Shown here: positions 17,579 through 26,756 of the stretch, one piece after another
How positions within the stretch are numbered: position 1 is the first letter of the stretch
How the letters are laid out: the number at the start of each line of letters is the position of its first letter
Source: Alicyclobacillus suci
GTDB lineage: Bacteria > Bacillota > Bacilli > Alicyclobacillales > Alicyclobacillaceae
Length of the DNA: 64,000 nucleotides
Reading direction: 5' to 3'
Assembly (NCBI RefSeq): GCF_017329615.1
Contig: NZ_JAFMTW010000015.1
Coordinates: 17,322 to 81,321 of the forward strand
Notes under the pieces: generated by a model
Database searches by the model: none
What the model saw: only the letters and a program-made list of their open reading frames with translations
What the model was told of the DNA's origin: nothing
Translations under genes and position numbers: made by a program

Positions 17579-17761
17579 TTGGAAAAGTTCATCTTATCCT
17601 TTGTCAGTCTTGGCTTGTTATTGTTGGCTGGTTTCGCCCTGATGATTTTGGAACATGGCATGGCAAAAGGCATTGGCGGCTTGATGATGTTGTTGGCAAT
17701 GATTTCGGGGGCTGGAATTGACATTCGTCTACGGAGCCCGAATCTTCGCAAGTACCGATGA
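17579..17761 (+). CDS. Small two-helix membrane protein
   Basis: 60 residues from a TTG start that has GGGAGGA eight bases upstream; the frame is open farther up without a ribosome site. Two hydrophobic segments (about residues 4-21 FILSFVSLGLLLLAGFAL and 26-45 GGLMMLLAMISGAGIDI) flank a short loop, followed by a basic tail. No family recognised. Confidence 0.55.
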   Translation: MEKFILSFVSLGLLLLAGFALMILEHGMAKGIGGLMMLLAMISGAGIDIRLRSPNLRKYR

Positions 17762-17915
17762 GGTCACTCTGACGTGTTGGTTGGTTCTGCTCCATTGGTT
17801 CTGCCGCCCGTTTTGTCCGATTCCTAGGCATCTGAGGCGCATCTCTTCGTCCTTCGACATATGGTGTGAGGAGGCTCCTCTATGGAGCGAAATGGACAGA
17901 GGAGGATGCAGACAC

Positions 17916-18356
17916 GTGGCGAACCAATCCAATAAACGCAAGCGCAAAGCTTCCCCAAAGGCTGGAGTCAATCGGCAGCGGCCGACTGAAGCTCCGTCGA
18001 CGACGACTCCGGAAGTGGAAACTGTTGCATCGAAGTCGAATTCATTCGACAATCTCAAGAAAAATTTAACGGGTAAGCGTAAGGCGATTTTTGAAATTCT
18101 GGACGATGTGAAAAAAGTAAATCCCGATCAGTGGAAAGACGCCCACCAAGTTGAACAAATGGCCAAATCCTTCGCGAACAAGTTGGGGCTGCCCGTTCCC
18201 GAACAGCGGATTAAGCAGTTTGTAAAGGCGTACAGTGATGCGACCAAAAATGGCCCGAACGCAAGTGTGGACGATTTGGTCAAGAAATACGGGAAAAACG
18301 TAGATGATAAAACACTCAAGGAAATTAAGAAATTCGTTCCCAAGACCAAAGGTTGA
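17916..18356 (+). CDS. Hypothetical basic protein
   Basis: 146 residues from GTG at 17916, with GAGGAGG about ten bases upstream. Residues 1-45 are low-complexity and basic (NKRKRKASPKAG, then Thr/Pro-rich); residues 48-146 are Lys-rich and predicted helical (KRKAIFEILDDVKKVNPDQW, NKLGLPVPEQRIKQF, KKYGKNVDDKTLKEIKKFV). No family recognised. A short overlapping frame (17882-17935), also with a purine-rich ribosome site, could be a leader peptide. It converges with another basic low-complexity gene and shares a terminator with it. Confidence 0.65.
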   Translation: MANQSNKRKRKASPKAGVNRQRPTEAPSTTTPEVETVASKSNSFDNLKKNLTGKRKAIFEILDDVKKVNPDQWKDAHQVEQMAKSFANKLGLPVPEQRIKQFVKAYSDATKNGPNASVDDLVKKYGKNVDDKTLKEIKKFVPKTKG

Positions 18357-18371
18357 GCTTTCTGCGAGAGG

Positions 18372-18404
18372 GGGCGGCGCGAGATGCGCCGCCCTTTATA
18401 TTTG
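18372..18404. terminator. Bidirectional-type terminator between convergent hypothetical genes
   Basis: Perfect 9-bp stem GGGCGGCGC (18372-18380) / GCGCCGCCC (18386-18394) followed by TTTATATTTG. It runs into the 3' end of the minus-strand gene (stop at 18396). Confidence 0.8.
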
Positions 18405-19031
18405 TGGGCGTTGTGGCGTACCAGGCGGCAACGATTGAGGATGAGGTGGCTGCGGCGCAGAGGGTTGCGCTGTCTGTTGCGGCGATGCGGCAGGTTGTGT
18501 GGTCGACTCGTTGGCGTCGCCGTCATCCCCCTTGAAGAACCCTCCTGCCAGTGGAGATGACATCAGGGCAGCCAGAATGCTGGTGAAATCCTCAGTGTTT
18601 AAATTTTTTCCGCGATGTTTGACCAGTTTGTCGAGCACGCCGCTTTCTTTGAGCGAGTTGGTAGTGACAAAAATGGTATCGAGCATCTTATCCGCTTGTT
18701 CTAGGTATCCTAGCCAATTTTTCACCATCCCGCGCAAATTGCCGACGGTTTTCATCGTCTCCTGGACATTCTTGGGTGACAGTAACTGCGACAGGCTTTG
18801 TTTTTTCGTCGACGGCCCGACAGCTTGACTACCCGGGCGAGCGTTGCCATTCGCACGCCCTTTGGCTTTGCGCGCGGCACCTGTCTTTTTGCGGGCCGGT
18901 GGCCTTCGGTTCGGTGACTGGCCTTTCGCCAATACGGCGTCGTCTACGGTGGAGCGGATTGGCTTGGTCGATTTCGATCCCGACAAATTTCCACCGCGCT
19001 TGACTTTGGCCCTACCGACGCCCTTGGCCAA
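18396..19031 (-). CDS. Hypothetical basic, proline/glutamine-tailed protein
   Basis: At least 211 residues. The N-terminal ~85 residues are Arg/Lys/Gly/Ala-rich, the middle (about 80-165: LSPKNVQETMKTVGNLRGMV, LEQADKMLDTIFV) is helical, and the last 35 are Pro/Gln-rich. No family is assigned; the layout recalls spore-coat or nucleic-acid-binding proteins. The start is unclear: the TTG at 19031 has no ribosome site, and the same basic composition continues upstream in frame to a stop near 19134 without any ATG, GTG or TTG; a CTG at 19118 is the only near-start. The true N-terminus may lie in that extension. Confidence 0.55.
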   Translation of the reverse strand: MAKGVGRAKVKRGGNLSGSKSTKPIRSTVDDAVLAKGQSPNRRPPARKKTGAARKAKGRANGNARPGSQAVGPSTKKQSLSQLLSPKNVQETMKTVGNLRGMVKNWLGYLEQADKMLDTIFVTTNSLKESGVLDKLVKHRGKNLNTEDFTSILAALMSSPLAGGFFKGDDGDANESTTQPAASPQQTAQPSAPQPPHPQSLPPGTPQRPQI

Positions 19032-19407
19032 TTTGGGTGCAGCAGAATTTTGTGCTTTCGAGCGGCCTCGGCGTAAATTCGATGTTTGATTCGTGGCGGT
19101 TGCACCTCGCTTCCGCAGAGAAGTCTCTTCTTATCCTATTCAGTCATGTGCCTCTGGTGATTGTGCCCGCCAAAGCCCTGCGAGTTCGCGAGTTTCCGGG
19201 GCCTCTATCAGTGGGTGCAGGTGTTGGACGTGTGTGTGATGTGCACCGTTTGTGAATAGGACGCCATTTCCGGCACAGAATAGCGACAGAGATGCCGCCA
19301 ATGTTCAGTCGGGCGATGATGCGTGGATGACGTGGGCATGCGACAGCGGCCTGATTCCTTAGTCCGACAATATTGCGAGTCACACGCGGGGAAAGGGGTG
19401 CAGCACG

Positions 19408-19659
19408 ATGGCATTAAAGCGTCAATTGTACGCGAAGTATGGCGGCGTGCACTTTGTCCAGACGGCACCGGCTCAGGATATCAACGACTTTGTCCGTAGC
19501 TTGCCGGCAGACAAGCGCGACAGCCTGTTCGAGGTCCTTCACGAGTTGGACGAGGCAGGGCTGATTGACATTCGAAATGACGAAAACTGGACGGATCCCT
19601 ACGGAGAAATCCACCCTGCACACCCGCATGGGCAACAGAATCCAGATACCACAGAGTAA
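19408..19659 (+). CDS. Conserved-looking small hypothetical protein
   Basis: 83 residues, ATG with AAAGGGG upstream. Soluble, with an acidic amphipathic middle (INDFVRSLPADKRDSLFEVLHELDEAG) and a His/Pro/Gln-rich end. No family recognised. It has its own terminator downstream. The gap before it (19144-19407) shows nothing I can name. Confidence 0.55.
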   Translation: MALKRQLYAKYGGVHFVQTAPAQDINDFVRSLPADKRDSLFEVLHELDEAGLIDIRNDENWTDPYGEIHPAHPHGQQNPDTTE

Positions 19660-19691
19660 AGGTCATCATGTCCTGTGCCTAAAGGGAACTG

Positions 19692-19745
19692 AGGGCCATC
19701 TCCTGGTCGGCAGACTCGCGGGCGAGGGGATGGCCCCTTTTTGTT
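19692..19745 (+). terminator. Rho-independent terminator after the 83-residue gene
   Basis: GAGGGCCATCTCC (about 19691-19703) pairs with GGGGATGGCCCC (19727-19737, one mismatch) followed by TTTTTGTTT. Confidence 0.8.
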
Positions 19746-19796
19746 TGGGTGGCGGCTGCGTGGGGCAGTGGATGTCTGATTCAGACGCCCTGGGCA

Positions 19797-19819
19797 CAGG
19801 CGCCTCATAGAGGCGCCTG
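19797..19819. terminator. Hairpin beyond aspartate aminotransferase
   Basis: Perfect stem CAGGCGCCTC (19797-19806) / GAGGCGCCTG (19810-19819). It is located 64 bases past the stop of the minus-strand gene; no T-run follows. Confidence 0.45.
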
Positions 19820-19882
19820 CATCCTGCACCATTGCGCGCGCAGCCTTATGCAATTGCCGCTCGGGCGTTCCACGCGCGATGC

Positions 19883-21070
19883 TCAGACGAGCTTCTGGTG
19901 GAATTCGCGCATGCGCGAAACGGCGTCCGCGACTTGGTCGTCGGCCACGGCGTAGGAGAAGCGCACGTGGTTCGGCGAGCCGAAGGCGTCGCCTGGAACG
20001 CTGGCGACCAGCGACTTCTCGAGCAGCAGCTCGCAGTAGTCGGTTGCCGACTGGATGGTTTTGTCTTCGTAGCGCTTGCCGATGACGCCGGAGATGTCCG
20101 GGAAGGCGTAGAACGCGCCCTCGGGTACCAGACAACGTACGCCGGTAAGCGAGTTGAGTCCTTCGACGAGAATGTCGCGGCGGTGCTGGAAGGTTTGCAC
20201 GACTTCCGGGTTAAAGTTGGCCAGGGCCGTCAGGCCGGCAGCTTGCGAGATGGACGACGGGCTGCCGGTCGAGTGACTTTGGAAACTCGCCATGGCCTTC
20301 GCTACATCGAGCGGGGCAGCCGCATAACCCAAGCGCCATCCGGTCATGGCGAAGGCTTTGGAGAAACCGTTGACGACGATGGCGCGATCCTGCAATTCCG
20401 GCGCGATAGCCGCCAGGCTGGTCTGCTTGACGTCGTAGACGAGGCGCTCGTAGATTTCGTCGAGCACGACGTAGACGTCGTGGTGGCGAAGTACCCCGGC
20501 GAGCGCCAAGAGTTCGTCTTCGTGGTAGACTGCGCCAGTCGGGTTTGACGGTGTGTTCAGGAGCACCGCCTTCGTCTTTGGCGTGATGGCCGCTTCCAAT
20601 TGGGCAGCGGTCATTTTGAACCCGGTCGACTCGTCGCAGTAGACGATGACCGGGTTCGCGCCCGCGAGCTCAATTTGCTCTGGGTAAGAAACCCAGTACG
20701 GCGCAGGCAGGATGACCTCGTCGCCTTCGTCGCAGATGGTGGTGAAGATGTTGTAAAGCGTGTGCTTGGCACCGTTGGAGATGATGATCTGATCCGGCGA
20801 GTAGGTGAGTCCATTTTCGGTCATCAGTTTGCTGACAATCGCTTTGCGCAGCGCTACGGTCCCTGCGGCTGGCGTGTAGCGCGTGTTGCCGTTGGTGATG
20901 GCGCGGATGCCAGCAAAGGCAGCCGCAGTCGGCGTGTCAAAGTCTGGTTCTCCGACGCTCATATTGATAACGGGTTGTCCCGATGCTAAGAGCGACTTCG
21001 TCTTCGCGTCGACGCTCATCGTCGCTGAAGGCTTGATGTTGCGGACGCGTGTGGACAGGCGTTGTTCCAT
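19883..21070 (-). CDS. aspB: Aspartate aminotransferase (class I, AspB-like)
   Basis: 395 residues. PLP enzyme exchanging amino groups between aspartate and 2-oxoglutarate. Typical Bacillus/Thermus-type motifs: NMSVGEPDFDTP, SNGAKHTLYN, APYWVSYPEQI, NTPSNPTGAVY, LDEIYERLVYD, and NGFSKAFAMTGWRLGY with the PLP Lys. The ATG at 21070 gives the family length; the frame is open upstream into the pbpG 3' end but without homology. It is transcribed after pbpG, 79 bases away. Confidence 0.93.
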   Translation of the reverse strand: MEQRLSTRVRNIKPSATMSVDAKTKSLLASGQPVINMSVGEPDFDTPTAAAFAGIRAITNGNTRYTPAAGTVALRKAIVSKLMTENGLTYSPDQIIISNGAKHTLYNIFTTICDEGDEVILPAPYWVSYPEQIELAGANPVIVYCDESTGFKMTAAQLEAAITPKTKAVLLNTPSNPTGAVYHEDELLALAGVLRHHDVYVVLDEIYERLVYDVKQTSLAAIAPELQDRAIVVNGFSKAFAMTGWRLGYAAAPLDVAKAMASFQSHSTGSPSSISQAAGLTALANFNPEVVQTFQHRRDILVEGLNSLTGVRCLVPEGAFYAFPDISGVIGKRYEDKTIQSATDYCELLLEKSLVASVPGDAFGSPNHVRFSYAVADDQVADAVSRMREFHQKLV

Positions 21071-21149
21071 GATGACGCCCCACCCCTCCCTGTTTGTTGC
21101 CGCCATTGTAGCACAGTTCTTGGCGTTGTTGGCGCAATTTAGCGCCATA

Positions 21150-23189
21150 TCAGAACCATTTTTGGAACCAGCCAAACAATTTCTCCTTCGGCGTACTCTT
21201 CGCCTGCGGTGGTGCCGGATTGTGGATTGGGCAAGATTTGGTTGGTTCCGTGCCCGGGACAAAGTAATCCGTCTCCGTCACCCGGCATTGTGGGGTGGCG
21301 AGTTGGCCTGTGAGCGGATCGATTGTGTAAGCCTTGAGGCCCGGCGCTGGTTGGTACCATTTGTACGGCATATGTGCCTGCGCGGTGCCCATGAACTTCG
21401 CCCAAATCGGCGACGCCAGGTGCGACTCTGCGACCGACAGGGGGCGGTTTGTGTCATAGCCGACCCAGACGGCGCAGACGAGGTTGGGCGTGTAACCGAC
21501 CATCCAGGCGTCGGTGTCGGTGGTGCCCGTCTTCGCGGCGGCGACGTTGTGCAGGTAACTGTGCACTGAGTAGCCTGTGCCGTTCGGCTGCAGCACGCTG
21601 GTCAGCAAATCCGTCATCTGGTAGGCCACCTGCGGGGACACGACCCGTTCGGTGGCCGGGTGCGTCGCCAATTCGCTGCCCGGGGTGTCGACCTCGGTCA
21701 CCGCGTGCGGTGTCACTTTGAAGCCGCCGTTGGCGAGCGTCGCGTAAGCGGTGGCCATTTCCAGCGGCGACACCGGGAAGACGCCGAGCGCAAGCGACGG
21801 GTATGGCTGCAAGGTGGACTCAATGCCCATTCGGTGCGCCGTCTCGACGACTTTCTCCGGGCCGATGGCGAGGTTCGTGTGGACCGCGTAGACATTGTCT
21901 GATCGGGCGAGTGCTTCGCGCAGTGTCAGCGGTCGTTCGGCGTAGAAGTCGCCGTAGTCGTGCACGGTGTACTGCTTGTCGTGGTTCTGGCCGTAGACGA
22001 ACGTCGTCAACTTGCTATCCACTTGATTGGCCGGTGTCCAGCCATTTTCCAGCGCCGCCGTGTAGAGAATGCCTTTAAAGGTCGATCCCGGCTGCCGCGG
22101 CGCCATCGCCCGGTTGTAGGGACTCGTCTGGAAGTCGCGCCCGCCGACTAGCGCTTTGATGGCGCCGGTTCTTGGATCAATGGCGACTAGTGCTGCCTGA
22201 ATGTCACTGTGCTTGGGCAGCGTCTTGTCGATGGCCCGTTCGGCTGCTTGTTGAAGCAGGGGATCAAGCGTCGTGTGAATCTTCAGGTCGCCCTGGTATA
22301 GGTGCTCCTCGCTGATTTGAAACTGGTGTTTCGCTTCGTTGACCGCCACCTGCGTGAAATACGGTGCTGCGACGACCGGCGTGTGGTAGGTGGCGATGTG
22401 AATTGGTTGGCGGTAGGCTGCGTCGGCCTCGGCTTTTGTCAGGTAGCCCGTCGCGACCATGCGCGAGAGAACGACTTTTTGTCGCGCCTTCGCCAAGTCC
22501 ATGTTGGACAGCGGCGAGTAGATGGACGGTCCCTTCGGCAGGCCGGCGAGCATGGCGCATTCGGCCAGGTTGAGTTGGTCGACTGATTTATTGAAGTACA
22601 GGCGCGACGCGGCTTGTACGCCGTATGCGCCATGTCCGTAATAGACGACATTTAAGTAGCGGTTGAGAATCCAGTCTTTCGGTTCGTGCAACTCCAGCTG
22701 AATGGCCAAGAGTGCCTCGCGGACTTTGCGCGAGTACGTCCTGTCCTGCGTGAGAAACAGGTTCTTCGCCAACTGCTGGGTGATGGTGGAGCCACCTTCG
22801 ACTACCTCGCCGTGCCGCAGATTGACTAGCATGGCGCGGGCGGTCGATTTCAGGTCGATGGCGTGATCGTGATAAAAGTTTGCATCCTCGACGGCCAACG
22901 TGGCCTCGACGAGCGCCTTTGGAATCCGCGACAACGGGACGGGCTGCCCCTCTGTGCCACTGCTCGTCCATTCGGCGAGGCGAACCCCGTCTTCGCTGTC
23001 AATCTCGGTTGGATTTGCGACAGACTGATTTGGCAGCGGCAGACACCGCAGGAGCAGAATCAACAAGGACATGCCGGAAAAGCCAGTGGCCAAAGGGATG
23101 ACGATGGCGGCCATCCACAATTTTTTGCTGCGTGGTTTGCGACGGTACACTTTGGTGGACTGTTTGGATTGATTAGGTTTCCGACGCAA
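21150..23189 (-). CDS. pbpG: Class A penicillin-binding protein, PbpG-like
   Basis: 679 residues: basic cytoplasmic start, one membrane anchor (about 26-48), a GT51 glycosyltransferase (EDANFYHDHAID with the catalytic Glu near 100; GGSTITQQLAKNLFL) and a transpeptidase domain with SxxK as STFK (near 368), SDN, and KTGTTDTDAW (near 552). It polymerises and cross-links peptidoglycan. TTG start with GGGAGG nine bases upstream. It is divergent from speE-speB, the arrangement I recall for Bacillus pbpG, whose product acts in sporulation; that role is inferred from order. The tail is Cys/Pro/Lys-containing and ends in a Phe/Trp-rich GWFQKWF. Confidence 0.9.
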   Translation of the reverse strand: MRRKPNQSKQSTKVYRRKPRSKKLWMAAIVIPLATGFSGMSLLILLLRCLPLPNQSVANPTEIDSEDGVRLAEWTSSGTEGQPVPLSRIPKALVEATLAVEDANFYHDHAIDLKSTARAMLVNLRHGEVVEGGSTITQQLAKNLFLTQDRTYSRKVREALLAIQLELHEPKDWILNRYLNVVYYGHGAYGVQAASRLYFNKSVDQLNLAECAMLAGLPKGPSIYSPLSNMDLAKARQKVVLSRMVATGYLTKAEADAAYRQPIHIATYHTPVVAAPYFTQVAVNEAKHQFQISEEHLYQGDLKIHTTLDPLLQQAAERAIDKTLPKHSDIQAALVAIDPRTGAIKALVGGRDFQTSPYNRAMAPRQPGSTFKGILYTAALENGWTPANQVDSKLTTFVYGQNHDKQYTVHDYGDFYAERPLTLREALARSDNVYAVHTNLAIGPEKVVETAHRMGIESTLQPYPSLALGVFPVSPLEMATAYATLANGGFKVTPHAVTEVDTPGSELATHPATERVVSPQVAYQMTDLLTSVLQPNGTGYSVHSYLHNVAAAKTGTTDTDAWMVGYTPNLVCAVWVGYDTNRPLSVAESHLASPIWAKFMGTAQAHMPYKWYQPAPGLKAYTIDPLTGQLATPQCRVTETDYFVPGTEPTKSCPIHNPAPPQAKSTPKEKLFGWFQKWF

Positions 23190-23265
23190 CGCGCTTACCT
23201 CCCAAGGGGAATGATGGAAGGTAGAATACCCAAAATTTGTTCTGGAAATGTATGGTCAACGAACC

Positions 23266-23296
23266 TTGTGTACGGCTCGTCTCAGTTTGGTATAAT
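23266..23296 (+). promoter_or_regulatory. speE-speB promoter
   Basis: Consensus TATAAT at 23291-23296 with a weak TTGTGT (23266-23271) 19 bases upstream; the speE start is 39 bases downstream. Confidence 0.55.
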
Positions 23297-23334
23297 ACGG
23301 GCTGCATGCCTTATTTGAGAGGAGAGACACGACT

Positions 23335-24168
23335 GTGCCTCAATCGAATTTATGGTTTACTGAACTTCAGAATGAAAATTTGTCCATCGGTTTGCGCATC
23401 GAGAAGACATTACATAGTGAAGTGACCCCTTACCAGACGCTCGACGTCTATGAAACGACCCAATATGGCCGCCTGCTCGTTTTGGATGGCTGCATCATGA
23501 CCACTGATAAGGACGAATTCGTCTATCACGAGATGCTGGCGCATGTGCCGATGCACACGCACCCGAATCCGAAGAACGTCTTGGTCGTCGGCGGCGGGGA
23601 CGGCGGAATTATCCGCGAGGTCATCAAGCACCCGTCTGTCGAGCGCGCGGTGCTCGCGGAAATCGACGGCGCCGTAGTCGAGGCTTCGAAAAAATACTTC
23701 CCGCAGATTGCGGCGGGGTTGAGTGATCCGCGCGTGGACGTGCAGATTGTCGACGGCATCCAATATGTCGAAGACCACCCCGACACCTTCGACGTGATTT
23801 TGATTGACTCGACCGACCCGATTGGGCCGGCTGTCGGCCTGTTCAGCAAACAGTTCTACGAATCGGTCTTTCGCGCCCTGAAGTCCGACGGCCTGATGGC
23901 CGCTCAGACGGAATCTCCGTTTGTCAACCAGGAATTGATTCAGAACGTCATGCGCGACGTTCGCGGAACGTTCCCGATTTCGCAATTGTATTTGGCACAT
24001 GTACCGACGTATCCGACGGGGATGTGGAGTTTCACGATGGGCAGCAAGGTTCACCGTCCGCAGGACGTGCAAACCTGCCGCGTCCAAAACACGCGGTACT
24101 ACAATGCGCAGGTGCATCATGCGTCCTTGGCCCTGCCGCAATTCGTTAAGGAGCTCGTCGAGTCATGA
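23335..24168 (+). CDS. speE: Spermidine synthase
   Basis: 277 residues. Transfers aminopropyl from decarboxylated SAM to putrescine. Substrate and cofactor motifs: YQTLDVYETTQYGRLLVLDG, the GGGDGGIIREV loop, EIDGAVVEASKKYFP, and the catalytic-loop IDSTDPIGPA. GTG start with GGAGAG nine bases upstream. Its stop overlaps the speB start (ATGA), so agmatinase and spermidine synthase form a two-gene polyamine operon: arginine-derived agmatine to putrescine to spermidine. Confidence 0.95.
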   Translation: MPQSNLWFTELQNENLSIGLRIEKTLHSEVTPYQTLDVYETTQYGRLLVLDGCIMTTDKDEFVYHEMLAHVPMHTHPNPKNVLVVGGGDGGIIREVIKHPSVERAVLAEIDGAVVEASKKYFPQIAAGLSDPRVDVQIVDGIQYVEDHPDTFDVILIDSTDPIGPAVGLFSKQFYESVFRALKSDGLMAAQTESPFVNQELIQNVMRDVRGTFPISQLYLAHVPTYPTGMWSFTMGSKVHRPQDVQTCRVQNTRYYNAQVHHASLALPQFVKELVES

Positions 24169-25052
24169 GTTTTGAGTTCGAACTCGCAAAACCGTTTGCG
24201 CCGGAGTACAGCGGGAATGTGTTCATCGGATCAAGTGACGATTTCGCCGCCGCACAGGCTGTGATTTACGGGATGCCTATGGATTGGACCGTGTCGTTTC
24301 GCTCAGGCACGCGCCTGGGCCCGACGCGCATCCGCGAAGTCAGCCTCGGGCTCGAGGAATACAGCCCGTATCTAGATAAAGATCTTGCGGATATCACCTA
24401 CTTTGATGCAGGTGATATCCCACTGCCATTCGGCAATCCTGAAGAGAGCGTGCACCGCATCTATACGTACGTGCGTGCGCTTTATGATGCGGGCAAGTTG
24501 CCGATAGGGCTCGGTGGGGAGCATTTGGTCTCGTGGGGATCGATTCGAGCCGCCGCAAAAAAGTATCCGGACTTGCGCGTCATCCATATTGACGCACACA
24601 CGGATTTGCGCGACCACTACGAAGGCCAGCCATTTTCGCACGCGACGGTGATTAAAAAGGTGTGTGACGCAATCGGGCCGGACAAGGTGTATCAGTTCGG
24701 CATTCGCTCCGGTACCCGCGAGGAATTCGCCTGGGCGCGCGAAAACACACATTTCTTCCCGTTTGAGCTGGCGGCTCCACTGCAGACCGTCCTGCCGGAA
24801 CTGCACGACAAACCGGTTTACGTGACGTGGGATATTGATGTATTCGATCCCGCCACAGCCCCTGGCACAGGCACCGCCGAACATGGCGGCATCTTCGCGC
24901 CAGAAGCGTTCCGCGCGATGCGTTACTTGGCCTCGCTGGACGTCGTGGGTTTCGATTTGGTCGAGGTGTCACCGCAGATTGACCCGACGGAACAGACACA
25001 AATCCTCGCGTCGAAGTTGATTCGCGAGGCGTTGCTGGCGTTTGTTAAGTGA
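24165..25052 (+). CDS. speB: Agmatinase (ureohydrolase family)
   Basis: 295 residues. Hydrolyses agmatine to putrescine and urea with a di-manganese centre. All three ureohydrolase signatures are intact: GLGGEHLVSWG, IDAHTDLRDHY and WDIDVFDPATAPGTGT. The start overlaps speE. It is followed closely by a ywiB-like gene with no terminator between. Confidence 0.95.
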   Translation: MSFEFELAKPFAPEYSGNVFIGSSDDFAAAQAVIYGMPMDWTVSFRSGTRLGPTRIREVSLGLEEYSPYLDKDLADITYFDAGDIPLPFGNPEESVHRIYTYVRALYDAGKLPIGLGGEHLVSWGSIRAAAKKYPDLRVIHIDAHTDLRDHYEGQPFSHATVIKKVCDAIGPDKVYQFGIRSGTREEFAWARENTHFFPFELAAPLQTVLPELHDKPVYVTWDIDVFDPATAPGTGTAEHGGIFAPEAFRAMRYLASLDVVGFDLVEVSPQIDPTEQTQILASKLIREALLAFVK

Positions 25053-25084
25053 GATGGGCAAAGTGAGATGGGTGAGTGAAGCCG

Positions 25085-25537
25085 ATGCATACAAATTCAG
25101 GTTCAGGTAATCAGCCAATGTCGCCGGACAAGCGCACGTGTGTGCTGACATGGGTCCGGCGTACGGATGCACTGCAGCAGCCGGAGACAGAACAGATTTC
25201 GGATGTCGTCTGGCAGCAGAAGGCCGGCGCACACTACCTGTCGTACGAGGAACCAGTCTCGGACGCCGCTGGCACGGTGCGCACGACCTTGCGCCTTGAC
25301 GCGGATGCCATTACGTGGATTCGCCACGGCGTCATTAACTGGACGCACACCTTCCGCGCGGGCGAACACCATACGTCGCACATGGCGATGGGGCCGCAGT
25401 CGGTGTCGATTTCAACCACGACGACGCGCCTGCACGTAGATGTCGGGCCAAACGGCGGCCACGCTACCTTGGCCTACGCCATGCAGATGGCAGGCGAGGA
25501 AAGCGACGTCGCGCTTGAGCTCACGTTTGAGGCGTAA
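25085..25537 (+). CDS. YwiB-like beta-barrel protein (DUF1934)
   Basis: About 150 residues. It matches the DUF1934 pattern: YLSYEEPVSDAAGTVRTTLR, WIRHGVINWTHTFRAGEHHT and MAMGPQSVSISTTTTRL, a small lipocalin-like barrel of unknown function. ATG at 25085 has GGTGAG eight bases upstream; GTG at 25076 would add three residues. In Bacillus ywiB lies next to argS; here it follows speB and no argS is present. Confidence 0.75.
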   Translation: MHTNSGSGNQPMSPDKRTCVLTWVRRTDALQQPETEQISDVVWQQKAGAHYLSYEEPVSDAAGTVRTTLRLDADAITWIRHGVINWTHTFRAGEHHTSHMAMGPQSVSISTTTTRLHVDVGPNGGHATLAYAMQMAGEESDVALELTFEA

Positions 25538-25646
25538 ATCAGCCTTTGCCCGTCCGGGCCGGTTGGACAGAATATACGGGTGTGCTGGATGTATAAGCAG
25601 CTGTCGTCCTCGGCGCCAATTCAAAAATCGAGGATAGGTGATAGCC

Positions 25647-25892
25647 GTGGATGTGCGAGAGCAAGAAGTACGCCGGGACCAGGAAGCGCGCTTCATCCGA
25701 ACTCTGATGGAGGCAATGCGCGAAGAGGTCATGCGGGAGTTTGCCGATGCGTCGCCGACGGACACCGGGGATTGGACAAGCCAGATGGCGGGCCAATATG
25801 GCGCGACGTTATACCAGCGGGCGAGGCAAATTGTCCGGAAGTCTGCTGATTTGCCGCGGCCCGACGGGCGCACAAAGCGCCGCAAAAGCTAA
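25647..25892 (+). CDS. Small charged hypothetical protein
   Basis: About 81 residues (GTG at 25647; an in-frame GTG at 25638 would add three). Charged and helical at the N-terminus (VREQEVRRDQEARFIRTLME) with a basic tail (PRPDGRTKRRKS). No family recognised. It converges with the glycosyltransferase gene; the 63-bp gap contains a GC-rich imperfect hairpin. Confidence 0.5.
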   Translation: MDVREQEVRRDQEARFIRTLMEAMREEVMREFADASPTDTGDWTSQMAGQYGATLYQRARQIVRKSADLPRPDGRTKRRKS

Positions 25893-25955
25893 TGACGCGC
25901 CGCGCGCCGCGGCAGGATTATTCCCCCCGATACGCACCCGAACAAAGGTTATCTG

Positions 25956-26756
25956 TTATCGCTTGGGTATCAGGGCCTTGATGTCCAGCCAGCCCTCCGG
26001 GTGGATGTAGAACTCGGGTTCGTATTCGTCTCCCCACTCCTTGAGCATCCGCTTGAAGATGTATCGTTTCACTTCGATGAACTTGTCGCGCGTTTCCGGT
26101 TTGGTCATGTTGTCCGCGTGAACGCGTATATTGTACAGATTGTCGTTGACGTAAATAAAGCGGCTGATGTGGATGAGCTTGAGCAGCAGCAGACGGTCTT
26201 CCACCATGCGGCCGTCCGTAATGGGATCCCGCTCGAATCCACCGACCTCGCGTACCGTCGAGGTGCGCAAAAATCGTGGGACGAGGGTAGGACCGTAGAG
26301 GATGAAATCGTATTGATTGTCGAATGCGCGTCCGAGCTGTTGTCCCTGCTGAACTAACTGGCCGTTTGGTTGTTCCTTCCAGATGACGGCGTTGCCACAG
26401 ACGAGGGAGACGTCAGTTGCGGCCGCCTCGATGGCTGTCAGGCAGGTTTCCAGGGTCTGCGGTGCATACCAGTCGTCGCTGTCGAGGATGGTAAAGTAAC
26501 GCGTGCGTACGGCGTCTAGGCCCATCTGCAGCGCTTGGCCGAGGCCGCGATTTTCGGGCAGCGCGAGGCACTGAATGCGTCGGTCGAGTTTGCAATACGT
26601 CTCTACGATGTCACGAGTATGGTCAGTAGATCCGTCATCTATCACGATGCAAACAAAGTCTTGCAGTGTTTGTTGTTGAATGCTTTCAATGGCTTGGCCG
26701 ACATACTGTTCCCGGTTGTATGCAGGAATCAGGACGGTGACGAGCGGTTCGTTCAT
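25956..26756 (-). CDS. Family 2 glycosyltransferase
   Basis: 266 residues, GT-A fold. VTVLIPAYNREQYVGQAIESI at the N-terminus, VIDDGSTDHTRDIV for nucleotide binding, and the DxD motif as LDSDDW (about residue 90). No membrane helix, so a cytosolic enzyme adding a sugar to a cell-surface or spore-coat glycan or protein; acceptor unknown. GGAGGG precedes the ATG. A single gene, divergent from fadF. Confidence 0.85.
   Translation of the reverse strand: MNEPLVTVLIPAYNREQYVGQAIESIQQQTLQDFVCIVIDDGSTDHTRDIVETYCKLDRRIQCLALPENRGLGQALQMGLDAVRTRYFTILDSDDWYAPQTLETCLTAIEAAATDVSLVCGNAVIWKEQPNGQLVQQGQQLGRAFDNQYDFILYGPTLVPRFLRTSTVREVGGFERDPITDGRMVEDRLLLLKLIHISRFIYVNDNLYNIRVHADNMTKPETRDKFIEVKRYIFKRMLKEWGDEYEPEFYIHPEGWLDIKALIPKR

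Noticed and set aside
19883..21262. N-terminally extended aspartate aminotransferase
   Set aside because: The extra 64 codons overlap the pbpG 3' end, are Arg/Asn-rich and have no homology to the family; the start at 21070 is used.
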